Positions 48,246 to 60,760 of a stretch of 64,000 nt of DNA are shown piece by piece. Location: NCBI RefSeq assembly GCF_042453785.1, contig NC_091666.1, positions 26,742,501-26,806,500 of the forward strand, given 5' to 3'. Within the stretch, counting starts at the first letter, position 1. Every line of letters begins with the position of its first letter. Origin of the DNA: Malus domestica. Lineage: Eukaryota > Streptophyta > Magnoliopsida > Rosales > Rosaceae. Under the pieces are notes generated by a model. That model had not been told where the DNA came from. It was given only the letters and a program-made list of their open reading frames with translations, and did no database searches. The translations under genes and the position numbers were made by a program.

Positions 48246-51200
48246 CTAGATATTTATACCCGCGCGTTGCTGCGGGTTTTAAAGTAGAGTGAAATGCTAT
48301 ATTAAAGACTTGAAAAATGAATTTGCAAAGCAATAACAACATTAATAACAAAGAAAATGGAAAAGTTGGAGAAAAGCTTGAATTGTGAGAAGATATGGAT
48401 AAACATGAAAGTTTATGATTGGATCACATCACTTATAACTGTTTTTGGATTAGGATGATCATATTTACAAACAAAAAATTAGCAAATACTTTGTTACAGG
48501 GATACAAAAAATATTAGAGCTATATATTCTAATTTAGCTATTCTTTGTGCTCTAAAAACTAAACCAGCTTCTGTACACAAAAAATTAACAAATGCTGGTA
48601 TACGAAGGTGCAAAAAATATTGTCTAGTTTTGTGCAGAAAGTGGTATTTACAAACCACCAAAGATATCAGACAAAGTTTAATACAGAGTATGAAACAGAG
48701 TAGATGCAAAATATATTGTAGCAGAGGAGGAAACGTCTTGTAGCAGGAGCATTATCAGTGTTGACATTGAGAAACCAACCTGTACAGAGAAAAATAATGC
48801 AAGGCATTTAGAAAGTGATTAAGTTCACAGCTAAGCAGTTTTGAAGCAAAGAATTTAGCAAAATGAAACCATATTTACCTATTTAATTTTTGGATGGACC
48901 ATCTGTTTTTGCATAAGCTTTTTTTCAGCAATTTGATAGGCATTTCATCAAATTCTTTTGGATAACTTCTGAAATTTCTTCTGCTTCACTGTTTTAAATG
49001 ACCATGACTGATGAGCACATTTTATTGGATAAAACATAAAAAAATGTTGTCCAACTATAATTTGTATCTCTTTACTCAAATTTTGTCTTAAAAAAAAAAG
49101 ATTCTTGACATGTATATATTAAGCAAAGCAGAAGATATGAATATTTGAACACAGGGAAGTAAAATAAAACTATCAGATTTTATGATACTATGGAGTTTGA
49201 ATCTATACCTCTGTTCACTGCCAGTAAACAGAGCTTTCCTCACAGGCTCCCTCTTTCATTTATGTGATTCTCCACTTGTTTCAGGTGGTGAGGTCGAAGA
49301 TGATACAGTAGTGGAAGATACTATGACTGCTCTTGGTAAGATTTGTGGAGTTATTGGTTCTATAGCTGTATCATCAGACACATTGTAAACCAGCACATCA
49401 CTTGAGTTGAAACTATTTTTTCTATTTCCGAATCGCAAGTGGAAAATCTTATTTTGCCCAATTAGTCGCAAAAACTCATTAGGCAGTTGTTGTTGGTCAA
49501 TCAATCTCTGATTCATGACCAAATCTTTGCAGGGCATACAAAAGAGTTTTTCTCCAGCTTTGCCAATTATCAAAGCACTAATTTCATTAGTGCTGTCTTC
49601 AAGAATCAAATTAACTTTGTACCTATATTTAAAAACTAAATTCCATGAGTTTTTTTAATGGCTTATAACTCATTGTTAACAATCAGAGCAAAGAAGTTTA
49701 AAGAACAGAGGTTATAGATTTGAAGTCATTTTTTAGTTGGAAAGAAACAACATGGAATTGAAAATCATAGAAAAAGTAAAAAAAAAAGACAGAATAACAA
49801 ACTTGCATATTGAATGTTACCACGGTGTTGGAATTTGGTTAGGGTGTTTCTGACAGATGAGTTGTCCGGTCGATGGGTCCTTATGCATTTGTTTGACACA
49901 GCTAGGGCAAGCATTATACCACCAATCATAACGTGTGTCAAAATGTTTGACAAATGCTTTACATAGGAATGTATCATTCTGTCAAATGTTTTATGACACG
50001 TGTAAGAGCAACAACAAAATTAGTTTTTGTTCAATATATAAAAATGCAGGTAAATGTTAAAAAAAAAAAACAAAGATAGAAAAGCATAAATCGTTTGTAT
50101 ACCTTATACAAATCAGGATCCAAAAAGGCCAGCTCATCTATTGTTACTCTTCTTGCTGTACACAAAATTTCAGCCTCATTTGCCTGCCTTGAAGAAGAAG
50201 GCAGTATTTTTACAAGGACTTTATAGGTTGAGAACCTGCAAGTTTAAAAAGAAAATAAGAAATTTTGAAAAATCAGCATGTTTAGAGGTTTTAACAGGAA
50301 TGACGATTTTAGAAGTGCACTGACATTGATTTATGAGTTAACCTCCGGGATGTCTGGGTCGATGAAAAAAAGGGAGGAGCCAGTACTATTCAAGATGATG
50401 TTCTCTGTTGATGGCAAAAAATAATAACAGAATTGTAAAACAAATATTAGCAAATATCATAGATGAGTAAATGTTTTTAATTGGATGGTAGATGTTTAAA
50501 TGTGAGGAAAAAATTGTAATGGATACATATAAAAATGTGGTAAAATAATTTGAACATGCAATGCTAGAAACGAAATACAAACTGTAACAAATAGGTTCTA
50601 ACAGTGTATAAATAAGAAATAAAAAAGAAAAAAAATAAGATATAGCAAGAAATGTAAGAACATATCCAAATACAGATAGAATAAATGGGTTTTAGTTAAA
50701 TGAGTTACCTAGGTAAATCTTGACTTTTAAACTTGTAAATACAACAATAATCGGCAAAGACAACTTCTGGATCGATAAAGACAAAAAGCTTCTGCAATAT
50801 CTGCCCACAATGTAACAGACAATTCTTCTTTTCTGTGCACAAAACAAATGAGAAACAAACACTAAATTTTCTTCCCAGCCTAACAGAGAAAATGATATTA
50901 ACAAATTGGAATTGCAACAGTTAAGGAAAAGAACAACATGATATTCTCAATGTGTATATCACACTTCTGCGCTAGTCTTTGATTAATCTGTTTTGATTCC
51001 AATTGCTGGACCGCAGTTATATGGCCAATCACATCTTATGATTTAAAAAGTTAATACAAAAATAAAGTCAAAACTCATTTCATTGAAAAAATAACATAAA
51101 TGTTTTTAATTGATTGACATGTAGATACAGACATATATATATATAGACAAATATACACGTATTGATGTTACCTGTAAGAATATCATCTCTGTTCAGACGG

Positions 51201-53495
51201 GGATAGAGTATGTTGAAATCTAGTAGGAAAAACCGATGTCGAGGGATGGGTGGAAAGACGGTAGATAGTTTTTTAAATACTGTTGTACCAGTGAATATAA
51301 CCTGGGTTTCATGCGGCACCACTTTATACTGTCTTCTGATTTTGACCGTGCAAAATTTCATGATTTCGTAACAACTACCAGCGTCAATCTTTGAGACTAC
51401 CAGTTCACAATCGATGTCTGACGCAGATGCTTCAACCGCATTGTTCTTCGTAATTGATCATATGCCATATTAAGAAAAGAAAAAACAAAAAAAAAATAAT
51501 AACAGAATTAAAAAACTTATGAGCAAGTAAATAGCAAAAAACATTATATTTTGGTACATAGAGATTGAATGAGCACAATGGATAAAATAAACTAACTGAA
51601 AATATGTCAACTATCACAACCAAGATTTAAAAAACACTTTAGACATGTTAAAAAATCAAACTGTTGAAAAAAAAAAGAAATATAAAAACATAAATATAAA
51701 TTAACAAACTAACAAATGAAAAAAAAAACTTATGACATAACTATAACTGTTAAAATACTTAATTTAAATTATGGGACAATGATGGCTTACCGTTTCATCA
51801 ACCAAGATACAGTGTAGTGTTACGTATTTGTGAACAATTGCATAAATGCTAGATTTCCATATCCTACATACACGAATCTTTATTTTGTTTGCTTTAATGT
51901 AAGGACACAATTCTGCAATAGGGGGTGACCTTAACTGTTTCCATTGAATCTGTTAAAAGAGAAATAAATTTTATAAAGATAAGAATCAGCATAACACAAA
52001 TCTACAAACAAATATGAAAGAAAGGATTGATTTCTTTCATTCCTAATTAAATAAATGGTTAAAATAATTTGTGGGTAAATGACTACAAACATTACAAAAG
52101 GTGTTGTTCTTTTCGCCAATAAATTGCGGGATTCATCAACATCCGTCAAACTCCTACTTCAATTTTACAAAAGCAGCACAGAAAAAATAAAAAATTGAAA
52201 ACAAAGTTTGACAAAGGGTCACATTGACAGCAAAGTTGCAACAGATTAAGGAAAAATGTTGAATCAAACAATTGGATAACATTTTCTCATGCACCCAAAA
52301 AAACCCACAAACTCAAAACCACAAAAATCCAGTCTAAACATTGAATCATATACTTGGATGCACAAAAGATAAACTAACAAATTCAAAATGAAATAAAAAT
52401 AATTAACAATAAGCAAGCACACTATCCTTCGAATTAAAAGCACATAATTTCAAAACTCTTCACCTTAAACACAGATGTCTTCGCAGGGTGCAAATAAAAA
52501 CCTTACATTGATTTTGTATTTTCCGAGCAACCGCAGGCTGCAGAATTGCACAAAACACCGACTGAAAGCAACAACACGAAAATTTGCAACGACCCGAAGC
52601 AAGAATGACCGCGAAACAAAGATGGAAATGAGAGAAAACAAAATGGGTTAAAGCGACAATGAAGCAAAGTTGAAAATGAGAGGAAACAAAATGGAACAAA
52701 ATAAAACCCAAACAAAGCACCACACGATGACCAACACGTGGGCCTAACAAAACTGTGCTGCATCATATTTTTGTGTCAGGAGAGGCACTGTTAAATTTAC
52801 TGTGCATCATATTTTTTAATATTTTTCGGTCCATCCACCAGCTATACATGGATTTAAAAAATTAAGAATGTATAAATTTTTATTGTTAGTTGTGCCACAA
52901 ACCACGTGATCCTGTTTTAATCACATTTTTAAAATATTTTTTTTGTTTTGCCAACAGCTATACATGGGTATGCTAAAAGGAGAAAATATTAAAAAACAAA
53001 AACCAAACACACCAAACCAGCTTTTCACATTTTTTAATCAATTTTTTACTCTCTAACCAATTTTTTTTATAATTTTTTATTCTTTTTTGTGCTACAAATC
53101 ATCTGCTTGGGCTTAACTCCTGACATTTTTTAATTTTTTGTCCAACAACCCATTACTTTATCATTTTTATTTGTTTTTGTGCCATAAATCTTGCGTGCAA
53201 CGTTAGAAAACTAAGAACAGGGTCAAAGAGCACAACTACCAACCAAAAGCAAGTCAGAAAGACAGACATGCAGAATAAAAAAAGTAAATTATCTTCCCTA
53301 GAAAATACAAAACCCACGCACGGAAACAAAGTCCAAGCCATGCATAACCGGCAAATAGCACAAAATGAGGTCAAATTCGGGATTTTACTGTACAAAAAAG
53401 ACAAAACGGAATGCCTGAAACCAACTTGAGGGGCATTTTGGTCCGCACACTGCCCTAGAACAGTAACCACCCGTTTGAGTGTTAGTATATATAGA
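48246..53495 (-). mobile_element. Helitron inserted in the copia 5' LTR (non-autonomous, carries RPA-like gene)
   Basis: Read on the minus strand, the element starts TCTATATATACTAACACTC near 53,495. It ends with a GC hairpin, CCCGCAGCAACGCGCGGG, then 9 bases and CTAG at 48,246. A CTRR end with a hairpin ~10 bases upstream, no target duplication and insertion before a T are Helitron hallmarks. The 3' LTR of the host copia gives the empty site: GCTATTA^TACATAG. The 5' edge is uncertain by one base (an extra T). There is no Rep/helicase gene in 5.25 kb, so it is non-autonomous. An RPA70-like gene runs in the same direction. Confidence 0.85.
49256..51949 (-). CDS. RPA70-like single-stranded DNA-binding protein gene inside the Helitron
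   Basis: Several minus-strand exons read as a replication protein A large-subunit relative. Exon 51,949-51,791 contains KIKIRVCRIWKSS and LHCILVDET (first OB fold). An exon ending at 51,172 contains SCYEIMKFCTVKIRRQYKVV, PHETQVIFT and RLNRDDILT, joining to DVIGHITAVQ at 51,034 (second OB fold). A segment near 50,770-50,800 contains FIDPEVVFADY. The exon near 50,110-50,240 contains STYKVLVKILPSS and ARRVTIDELAFLDPDLY. The next one near 49,810-49,980 contains the zinc site WWYNACPSCVKQ...LICQKH. The last exon, 49,622-49,256, contains ISALIIGKAGEKLF and FHLRFGNRKN. No stop interrupts the exons I joined, but the first exon and start codon are unresolved and middle junctions are approximate. RPA-like genes are a known cargo of plant Helitrons and may aid single-strand replication of the element. 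Confidence 0.7.
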
Positions 53496-53496
53496 A

Positions 53497-53630
53497 TGTA
53501 TGGCTCGTAATAAACAGTTGTAGCTAACAAGAAAGATTAATACATTTCCAAAGATTCCTTATCTCTCTAAACCCTCTCAATCTTCTTCTTTCTGCATAAC
53601 AATTCTTACCAAATTCTTCAATGATTTACA
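53497..53630 (+). repeat. 5' LTR of copia, right part
   Basis: Matches 58,513-58,648 of the 3' LTR, ending TTTACA directly before the primer-binding site. The left edge adjoins the Helitron, with one base ambiguous. Confidence 0.9.
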
Positions 53631-53641
53631 TGGTATCATCG
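53631..53641 (+). other. Primer-binding site of copia
   Basis: TGGTATCATCG directly abuts the 5' LTR. The usual site, complementary to initiator methionine tRNA, reads TGGTATCAGAGC, so the last bases have decayed. Confidence 0.8.
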
Positions 53642-53863
53642 TTGGAACAAGCATAGAAGCTTGACGGTTCTTTGATCTTGGTTTCATCTGCTTCCACTAC
53701 ATTTCAAGTTTCCTCTGCAATACTGTGATTCTTTCTGGTAAATTTGGGTGCTTTGTCTTCACCCTTTCTTTTGATTCTACGTTCTACAAAGTGTACACAC
53801 CAAGTGTTTATGGTTTGTTGTTCTCTGTCAAGATTACTTCAAGATTTCGTCACAATCTGCAAC

Positions 53864-56800
53864 AATGGTGACAGCTTCTTAATTACAGATTCTCCAATCT
53901 CCAATCATTTCATTGATTTCATCTGTTTCCAGCTTGGTAAACATGAAATTGGATGATACGAATTATTTGGCCTGGCATTTCCAGATGTAGTCACTTCTTG
54001 AAAGTCATAGCATCATTGGGTTTGTTGATGACTCAACAGCATGTCCTGCCCAGTTTAGTCAAGAATCTTTTGATAACTCTGCAGTCTTATCTGGTGATTC
54101 CTTCACAAGGGTACCATCAGATGAATATAAAATTTGGAAGATGCATGATAAAGCATTAATGTAGTTAATCACTGCAACTTTGTCTCTTACTGCAATTTCT
54201 TGTGCAATTGGCAATACCAGTTCCAAAGATTTATAGACTTGGCTTAAAGAGCAGTTCTCTACAATCACAATAACAAGCATCTTTCAATTCAAATCCGAGC
54301 TTCAGACTATAAACAAGGGTAATGATTCCATCACACTATATTTGCAAAAAATTAAAGAAGCAAGAGATTTCTTGACTGCTGCTGGTGTATTTTTTGAGGA
54401 TGATGATATTGTGATTCTTACACTAAATGGTTTGCCTGCTGAATTCAATACAATAAGATCTATGATTAGGGGTCGTGAAACTGTGATATCATTGAAAGAT
54501 CTTCAATCTTAACTACTTGCTGAAGAAACTTTGCTTGAAAATGTATCTACATCACCTGTGTTATCTGCACTCATGGCACAAAACAATAGTTTTACTTCTA
54601 AGAATCAATCTTTTTCCAACTCTGGTGGCAACCATGTTAGTCCTAACTCTAATGCATACAAGTCTTTCAACAACAACAACAAAGGCAAAAATTGGTTCAA
54701 TTCCAACTTCAATTCGAAGTTTGGCAACAACAAGAATTTTCATTCAAGTCATGCTCCTGGAATTCTTGGTACATCACCACCAAGATCACAAAACTATGGC
54801 TTTTAGGCTTAAACTTGCCAAATTTGTGGGAAAAACAATCATCTGGCCTTTACTCGTCGATTCAGGAATACAAATTCGTCACAGGGATGTTAAATTTGTG
54901 TCAAGAACAACCATCTTGCTGATACTTGCAAATATAGAAATACAAATGTTTTTTTAGGTTGTCAAATATGTGGGAATCCCTATCATAGTGCAGAAATATG
55001 TTTTCAGAAGACTTCTACTTCCCCAATGAATGTCATGCATGCTACCACACCTAATGGTCATTACTCTCAATTCTCAGTGCCATCTGCACCATCACAACAA
55101 CAAGTTTGGCTTATTGATTCAGGTGCCAATAATCACATGACTTTAGAATTGAGTAATCTCATTGGCAACCCCATATCCATCAAATGAAACAATCCAGACA
55201 GTTAATGGTGACAGTTTAACTATCTCTCACATTGGTTCAACTCTCCTCACAACTCCAATGAAGCCTTTTAAGCTTAATTCTATTCTTTATGTCCTAAAAC
55301 TGTCTAAAAACCTATTGTTTGTGCATAGGATATGTTTGGATAATAATTGTTGGTTGATTTTCAATGCATTTTCATTTTGGATTCAAGACAAAGCCATAGG
55401 GATGATACTCTATAAAGGGCTGTGTAATAATGGATTGTAACCTATCATCTCACCAAGTTCTCATGCAGTCATTAATAAAGGGTAATCTGTAGCTTTTCTT
55501 GGACAACAAGTTACAATCAGTATTTGGCATAAGAGACTAGGTCATCCTTCTAATTCCCTAGTCTCTTAAGTTTTAAGAACTTCAAATGCCTTATGTGTTG
55601 ATATATACTTTCATTGTGTCAAACATGTTTAGAGGGTAAATTTAGTAAACTACCATTTTCTCCTTCAGTTGCAAAGTGTGTAAAACCTTTTGATATTGTA
55701 CATAGTGATGTGTGGGGCCCTGCTCATTGTGTGTCTTTAGAAGGATTCAAATACATGTGACCTTCATTGATCATTGTACCAAGTATTGTTGGATTTTCTC
55801 CATATCAATAAAAGTGATGTTTCTGCAACATTTGTTTCCTTTTACAAATTCATTTTAAACCAGTTTCATACATCCATAAAAACTCTCCAAAGTGATGGTG
55901 GTGGTGAATATATAAGTAAAGCATTTCAAAAGTTTCTTTCTGATAAAAGAGTGAGTCATCAAATGTCATGTCCTTTTACACCAGAACAGAATGAGATAGC
56001 AAGGAGAAAACATAGACATATTATTGAAACATCCATCACTTTGTTACGATCTGCTTCATTACTATCCTTGTTTTGGTCTTTTGCTTGTCAAACCTTAGTA
56101 TACTTAATCAACAGAATGTCATCCCCTACATTAGACAATAAATCACCATTTGAATTGTTGCATAATTCAATACCTAAGATCCAACATTTGAAAATATTTG
56201 TTTGTTTTTATTACCCTTGGTTAAGACCATACAACAACACCAAATTAAACCCAGAACAACAAAGTGTGTCTTTTTGGGGTATGCATCCAAGTATAAAGGG
56301 TATTTGCTATGATGTATTTAGAACGAAAATTTATATCTCTAGACATGTGATATTTGATGAGATAGGTTTCCTTACCAATCTTTGGTTCCCAAACATCACT
56401 CTGTCACTATTACACCACTACCATCACTCATACAAGCACCAATTCCAATACCAGATCACAATAATGTCTTTGTTTTGACAGAACCACAAAATCACTTCAC
56501 ATTGAGTTCCTCACCAAGTTCCACACAATTAGGCTCAACACCTATACCTAGTTCCATGTCAAATATTGTTATCAATCAAGCTTAAGAAGACTCCACTACA
56601 TTTCCAGTTACAGTTTCAAGTTCAAATTCAGAAGATTCAAGCTCCAGTCAATCCATTGCTGCACTAACAACACAACCCTTGTCTCCTACACTCTCTGTGG
56701 TACCTGAATTCCAACCTGAACACTTGCAAGTGGTTCTATCTATTCCTCTAATCAATCTTCACCCTATGTAGACAAGGTCAAAGAGTGGCATCTTAAGTAA

Positions 56801-58394
56801 AATTGCTCTACTAAATGATGTACATGAAAATGGAGGAGTTGATTTGAGTCAAGTTGAACTTGCAACAAATAAGTTTGCATTAAAATCCCCAGTATGGTAT
56901 GAGGCTATGAAAGACGAGATGTCAGCTTTACACAACCAAGGTACATGGTTATTGGTTCCTCTACCACAACACAAGAACTTAGTAGGTTGTAAATGGGTCT
57001 TTAAGATCAAGAAGAATGCTGATGGTTCAATTAGGAGAAATAAAGTAAGACTAGTGGCTAAAGGGTTTAATCAAGAAGAAGGTATTGACTATGGATAGAC
57101 TTTTAGCCCAGTTGTTAAACATACAACAATGAGATTAATTCTAGCCTTATCTGCACACTTTGGTTGGACATTGAGACAATTGGATGTGAAAAATGCCTTT
57201 CTACATGGCATCTTGCAAGAAGAGGTGTACATGGCATAACCACCTAGATTTGTTGATACCAAACATGGAGACTATGTTTGCAGATTACGTATATCCTTAT
57301 ATGGATTGAAACAGGCACCAAGGGCCTGGAATGAGAGATTCACTAGTTTTCTACCATCTTTGGGGTTCAAATCCACATATGCAGATTCATCATTGTTTGT
57401 GAAAATTGTTGGTAGTTCTGTGGTGATCTTGCTATTATATGTTGATGACATCATTATAATAGGAAGTGCAACACAAGCAATCATTGAGGTTATTCAATCT
57501 CTCACTCATGAATTTGATATCAAAGACTTGGGGCCACTTCACCACTTTTTGGGGATCCAAATTATGCGGAAGAAGAATGGTTTATTCCTATCTCATGACA
57601 AGTATGTCACATATTTGTTAACCAAGTGTGAAATGTTATTGTCTAAACCATGTGCTACTCCATGCTTGCCCTACAACATATTGCTCAAAGATGATGGAAA
57701 GCCTTATAATAACCCTGCACTATATAGAAGTTTGGTTGGTGCCCTCTAATACTTAACATTCACTAGGCCTGACATTGCTTTTGCAGTGCACCATGTATGT
57801 CAATTTATGCAAAACCCCATAGAGTCGCATTTCATGGCTATTAAAAGAATTCTCAGATACTTAAGAGCCACTCAAGGTTGTGGTATTCATTATGTCAAAG
57901 GTTCATTGGATGTCACTGCATATAGTGATGTAGAATGGGCATGGGACCCTAATGATAGAAGATCAACCACTGGAATGGTTGTGTTTCTAGGGTCTAATCC
58001 CATTTCATGGTCATCTAAGAAACAAAACACTATTTCTTGATCATCAACTAAAGCTGAATATCGGGCTTTGTCAACTGCAACAGCTGAAATCGATTGGATC
58101 AAACAACTATTGGTTTTTCTGCATGTTCCATTTTCTGATAAACCACTCCTCTTTTGTGATAACTTATTTGCAATAGCCTTTACTTGCAATCCAATTCAGC
58201 ATCAACGCACTAAACACATTGAGATTGATGTGCATTTTGTTTGAGAGAGGGTAGCAAAACAGCAACTACATGTGCATTTCGTGTCTTCGAATGAACAGTT
58301 TGCTGATATACTTACAAAATGACTCTTTGCACCACTATTTCAGACACATTGTGCCAATCTTAGGCTCAATTTCTCTGCTCCTGAGCTTGAGGGG
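53864..58394 (+). pseudogene. Copia gag-pol remnant
   Basis: Gag begins around MKLDDTNYLAWHFQM (53,943) and continues through YLQKIKEARDFLTAAG and LNGLPAEFNTI. Zinc-knuckle pieces such as CQICG follow near 54,960. The protease motif LIDSGANNHMT is at about 55,111. The pre-integrase motif IWHKRLGHPSN is near 55,522 and a CQTCLEGK zinc site near 55,616, then the integrase core (LQSDGGGEY near 55,890). Reverse transcriptase starts VWYEAMKDEMSALHNQGTWL near 56,892, with the catalytic YVDD at 57,438-57,449. RNase H has YSDVEWAWDPNDRRSTTG near 57,921. At least eight in-frame stops and several frameshifts break it. Most stops (53,988, 57,096, 57,237, 57,747, 58,038, 58,242, 58,320) fit C-to-T changes of CAG, CAA or CGA codons. 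Not functional. Confidence 0.92.
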
Positions 58395-58397
58395 GGA
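58386..58397 (+). other. Polypurine tract of copia
   Basis: CTTGAGGGGGGA directly precedes the 3' LTR, the expected place and composition for the plus-strand primer. Confidence 0.85.
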
Positions 58398-58648
58398 TGT
58401 TAGGAGTATTAAGATTCTATGGCTATGGAATTGACATGTGTCAAAAAATTAAGAAGTTAGTTAAGTTTGTTGTGATTGTAGCTTAGAGTGCAAGCTACTA
58501 TAGCTATTATACATAGTTTGTAATAAATAGATGTAACTAACAAGAAAGATTAATACATTTCCAAAGATTCCTTCTCTCTCTAAACCCTCTCAATCTTCTT
58601 CTTCTCTCTCTGCATAACAATTCTTACCAAATCCTTCAATGTTTTACA
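58398..58648 (+). repeat. 3' LTR of copia
   Basis: A complete 251-bp LTR starting TGTTAGGAGT and ending GTTTTACA. It served as the reference to show where the 5' LTR is split by the Helitron. Confidence 0.94.
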
Positions 58649-58653
58649 GCTAC

Positions 58654-59094
58654 TTACTTTCTTTTGAAATATGGATGGCTGACGCATAAAGCTTAATAGC
58701 CGCACAAAAGATCAAATATTTTTGTTCTTTTTTTTTCTTTGAACAATTGTTTGAATGAAAGGAGCTAGAAAAAGAACCTGCTTTTATGGAAAGCTATCTA
58801 GCTGAAAAACCTTAGAGAGCTAGTCAACTAAGATTGGTGCTTTTCTTCATCGTGAAGATGCCCTCTATTTCCATGCGTGCAAAGTTGATTTAAAGATCTG
58901 CTGCTTCCTGAAAAAGCACCCGATTTCGTTAAAACAATGTCTCTAGCCAAATGCTTATTCTGAAAGCGCAGCACCAAAAGTAAACATGCTTATTTTGTTG
59001 TGTTATCTTTAATGGTAATGTCTTATGGCTTCACCCATAGGCCTCAATTTTTGCTGCTCTCTTTTCTTTGAATCTAAAGAAGACTTGGGAAATG
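58654..59094. other. Intergenic, no gene
   Basis: Continuation of the DNA that flanked the copia insertion on the left at 48,128. No coding frame recognised. Confidence 0.5.
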
Positions 59095-59460
59095 GGTCGT
59101 ATTTGTTGTGTTCGTATCGTTTTTTTGTCATATTTATTACCTTAATGAGTCATGTCATGTCAAACTCGTTATCTTAATTGGTTCTTAATTGGTGACCCGA
59201 TAACAACTTGATTCATTAACGGGTCAAGTTGTTTTGTGCCAGGTTAACGGTCAGGTCATGCAAGAAATTGTCATGTTTAATGTCTAGATCTGGCAAACGA
59301 TATCTTATAGGATGATCTGATAATGACCCGTTTTGTAAACGGATTATTAACGGGTTACCTGATAACGACCCGACTCATTAACATGTTGACCTGAAATTTA
59401 TTGTTTTCGTGTCATTTCGTGTCGGGTTAACATGTCATACAAGAAATTGCCAGCCTTAAT
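59095..59460. mobile_element. hAT-like MITE with sub-terminal CGTGTC/GGGTTAAC repeats
   Basis: Many copies of GACCCG/CGGGT and AACGGGT motifs in both orientations, and two similar ends (GGTCATGCAAGAAATTG at 59,253-59,269 and CATACAAGAAATTGCC at 59,435-59,450). This is the pattern of a common plant hAT-type non-autonomous element. Exact ends and target duplication are not resolved. Confidence 0.55.
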
Positions 59461-59929
59461 CTTAAGCAATATTTGGTTAATTTAATTCATTTGAGTCATT
59501 TATTTTTGAAGGAGATGTGATTATTGGACCAAAGAAAAGTTATAATGGTGAAGAAAAAGTTTATTTATGATTTGTATTAATTTTATAAGGTATATCTTGC
59601 ATCTGTTTAGTATAAAAAAGTTTAACATTAAAGAAAAAGGAGTACAAATGCTTAACGTATAAGAAAGTCTTTCAGAATTTGCTACTTTGTCTAAATTTCT
59701 ACTTTAAACAATTTTATGGTTGAATTACCATGTGGATGTCAAACCATTTGCATATATGCTTTAGTTAAATGCCTTTCATATACTTTTGCATAATCCATTA
59801 ATCAGTTTTAACTAATTAATCTTGTTATACTGCAATTTGCTCAATAGTTTGTGGCCATTGTTTCGGTTGGAACTGGTCTTTATATGCGATTTTGTGTATT
59901 TATTTATTTTTTGGTTTTACGATTATGTG

Positions 59930-60045
59930 AGGGCAAATTTTGGCGTAACGGAAATGTTATTCTTTTATGACCAAAATGTCACAAATTTGAATTATGAAAA
60001 CAACTTATTTGCAAAGTAAACATAAGGATGTATACAATAGACGTT
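59930..60045 (+). repeat. Degenerate SINE
   Basis: Matches the better preserved SINE at 61,455-61,590 (TTGGCGTAACGGAAATGTTA against TTGGCACAACGGAAATGTTG, then the box-B-like region), and ends near GTATACAATAGACG, as in plant SINE bodies. Confidence 0.6.
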
Positions 60046-60599
60046 TTCCATTTCGTATCTCACAAAGCAGAGAACATTGTTGACTTATGATTGCTCTTTT
60101 GGTTTTTACGATTATGTGTAGTTCGATTGCTGGAGACCGAGCTCTTCTCAATGTTCAAAAAATTTCCACGGCTACATGACATTTGATGACAAGGATGCTT
60201 GAGGTGGGTCGATATTGCTCATTTAGGCTTATGGATAGTTTTAGGATTTTGGTTGATAAAGTTTTTGTAGGCTTAGCTTGAGATCATGCTTAATTTTAGT
60301 AATGCGGGTGTAGTTTGCCTCTTGGACTCATTGATTCTTTCGCCCGTTTGGGTTTGATATTTGGCGTCTTGGTTGCATGATTAAAATTATCTTATGATAA
60401 TTTTGTATTACAAAGAAAAAGAGTATACTAGGTTCATTACACATACGAAGTTTTTCTTATTTGCAAACAAATCACAGTTTAATATGTGTGCATAAACTTT
60501 TATTTTTGTACTTGTAATAAGTCACTTCATTAGAAGTGTCGGTCTATAATTTTTAGCCAATACGAGATGACTTTTCTTTGTTGAACAAACAGTATTATC

Positions 60600-60760
60600 T
60601 ACACTAAAAGGAAGAGGCTGAGATTAGTATCACAATGGACTAGCAATAAAGCGGTTCAAATTCATCTTTAGCGAGAATCGAACCTAAAATCTCTAACTTA
60701 CAAATGAAGAGGAATACCACTAAATCATAGTACTAGGTGACATAAGAGATGACTTATTAA
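60600..60760. repeat. SINE-like element with GAGAATCGAACCTAA motif
   Basis: Contains AGTATCACAATGGACTAGCA, GCGAGAATCGAACCTAAAAT and ATACCACTAAATCATAGTAC, a recurring plant short interspersed repeat pattern. GGTTCGATTC, read inverted, resembles a tRNA box B. The family name is uncertain. Confidence 0.5.

Larger units (their letters stand above)
48134..58648 (+). mobile_element. Ty1-copia LTR retrotransposon, nested with a Helitron
   Basis: The LTRs start TGTTAGGAG and end TTTACA, and a perfect 5-bp target duplication GCTAC lies at 48,129-48,133 and 58,649-58,653. Without the inner Helitron the element is about 5.27 kb, normal for copia. The 3' LTR is 58,398-58,648 (251 bp). The 5' LTR is split: 48,134-48,245 and about 53,497-53,630. 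The two LTRs differ at roughly 8% of positions, nearly all transitions, so the insertion is old. Gag, protease, integrase, reverse transcriptase and RNase H follow in copia order, all disabled. Confidence 0.93.

Noticed and set aside
52460..52766. Overlapping 87-96-codon minus-strand frames near the Helitron 5' side
   Set aside because: Low-complexity His/Phe/Cys repeats from direct repeats such as CAAAATGGGTTAAAGC/CAAAATGGAACAAAAT. Not joined to the RPA exons with confidence.
48246..53495. Autonomous Helitron
   Set aside because: No Rep HUH motif or PIF1-type helicase frame in any of the six frames across the insert.
53153..53530. 125-codon minus-strand frame
   Set aside because: Crosses the Helitron border into the copia LTR, so it is a chance frame.
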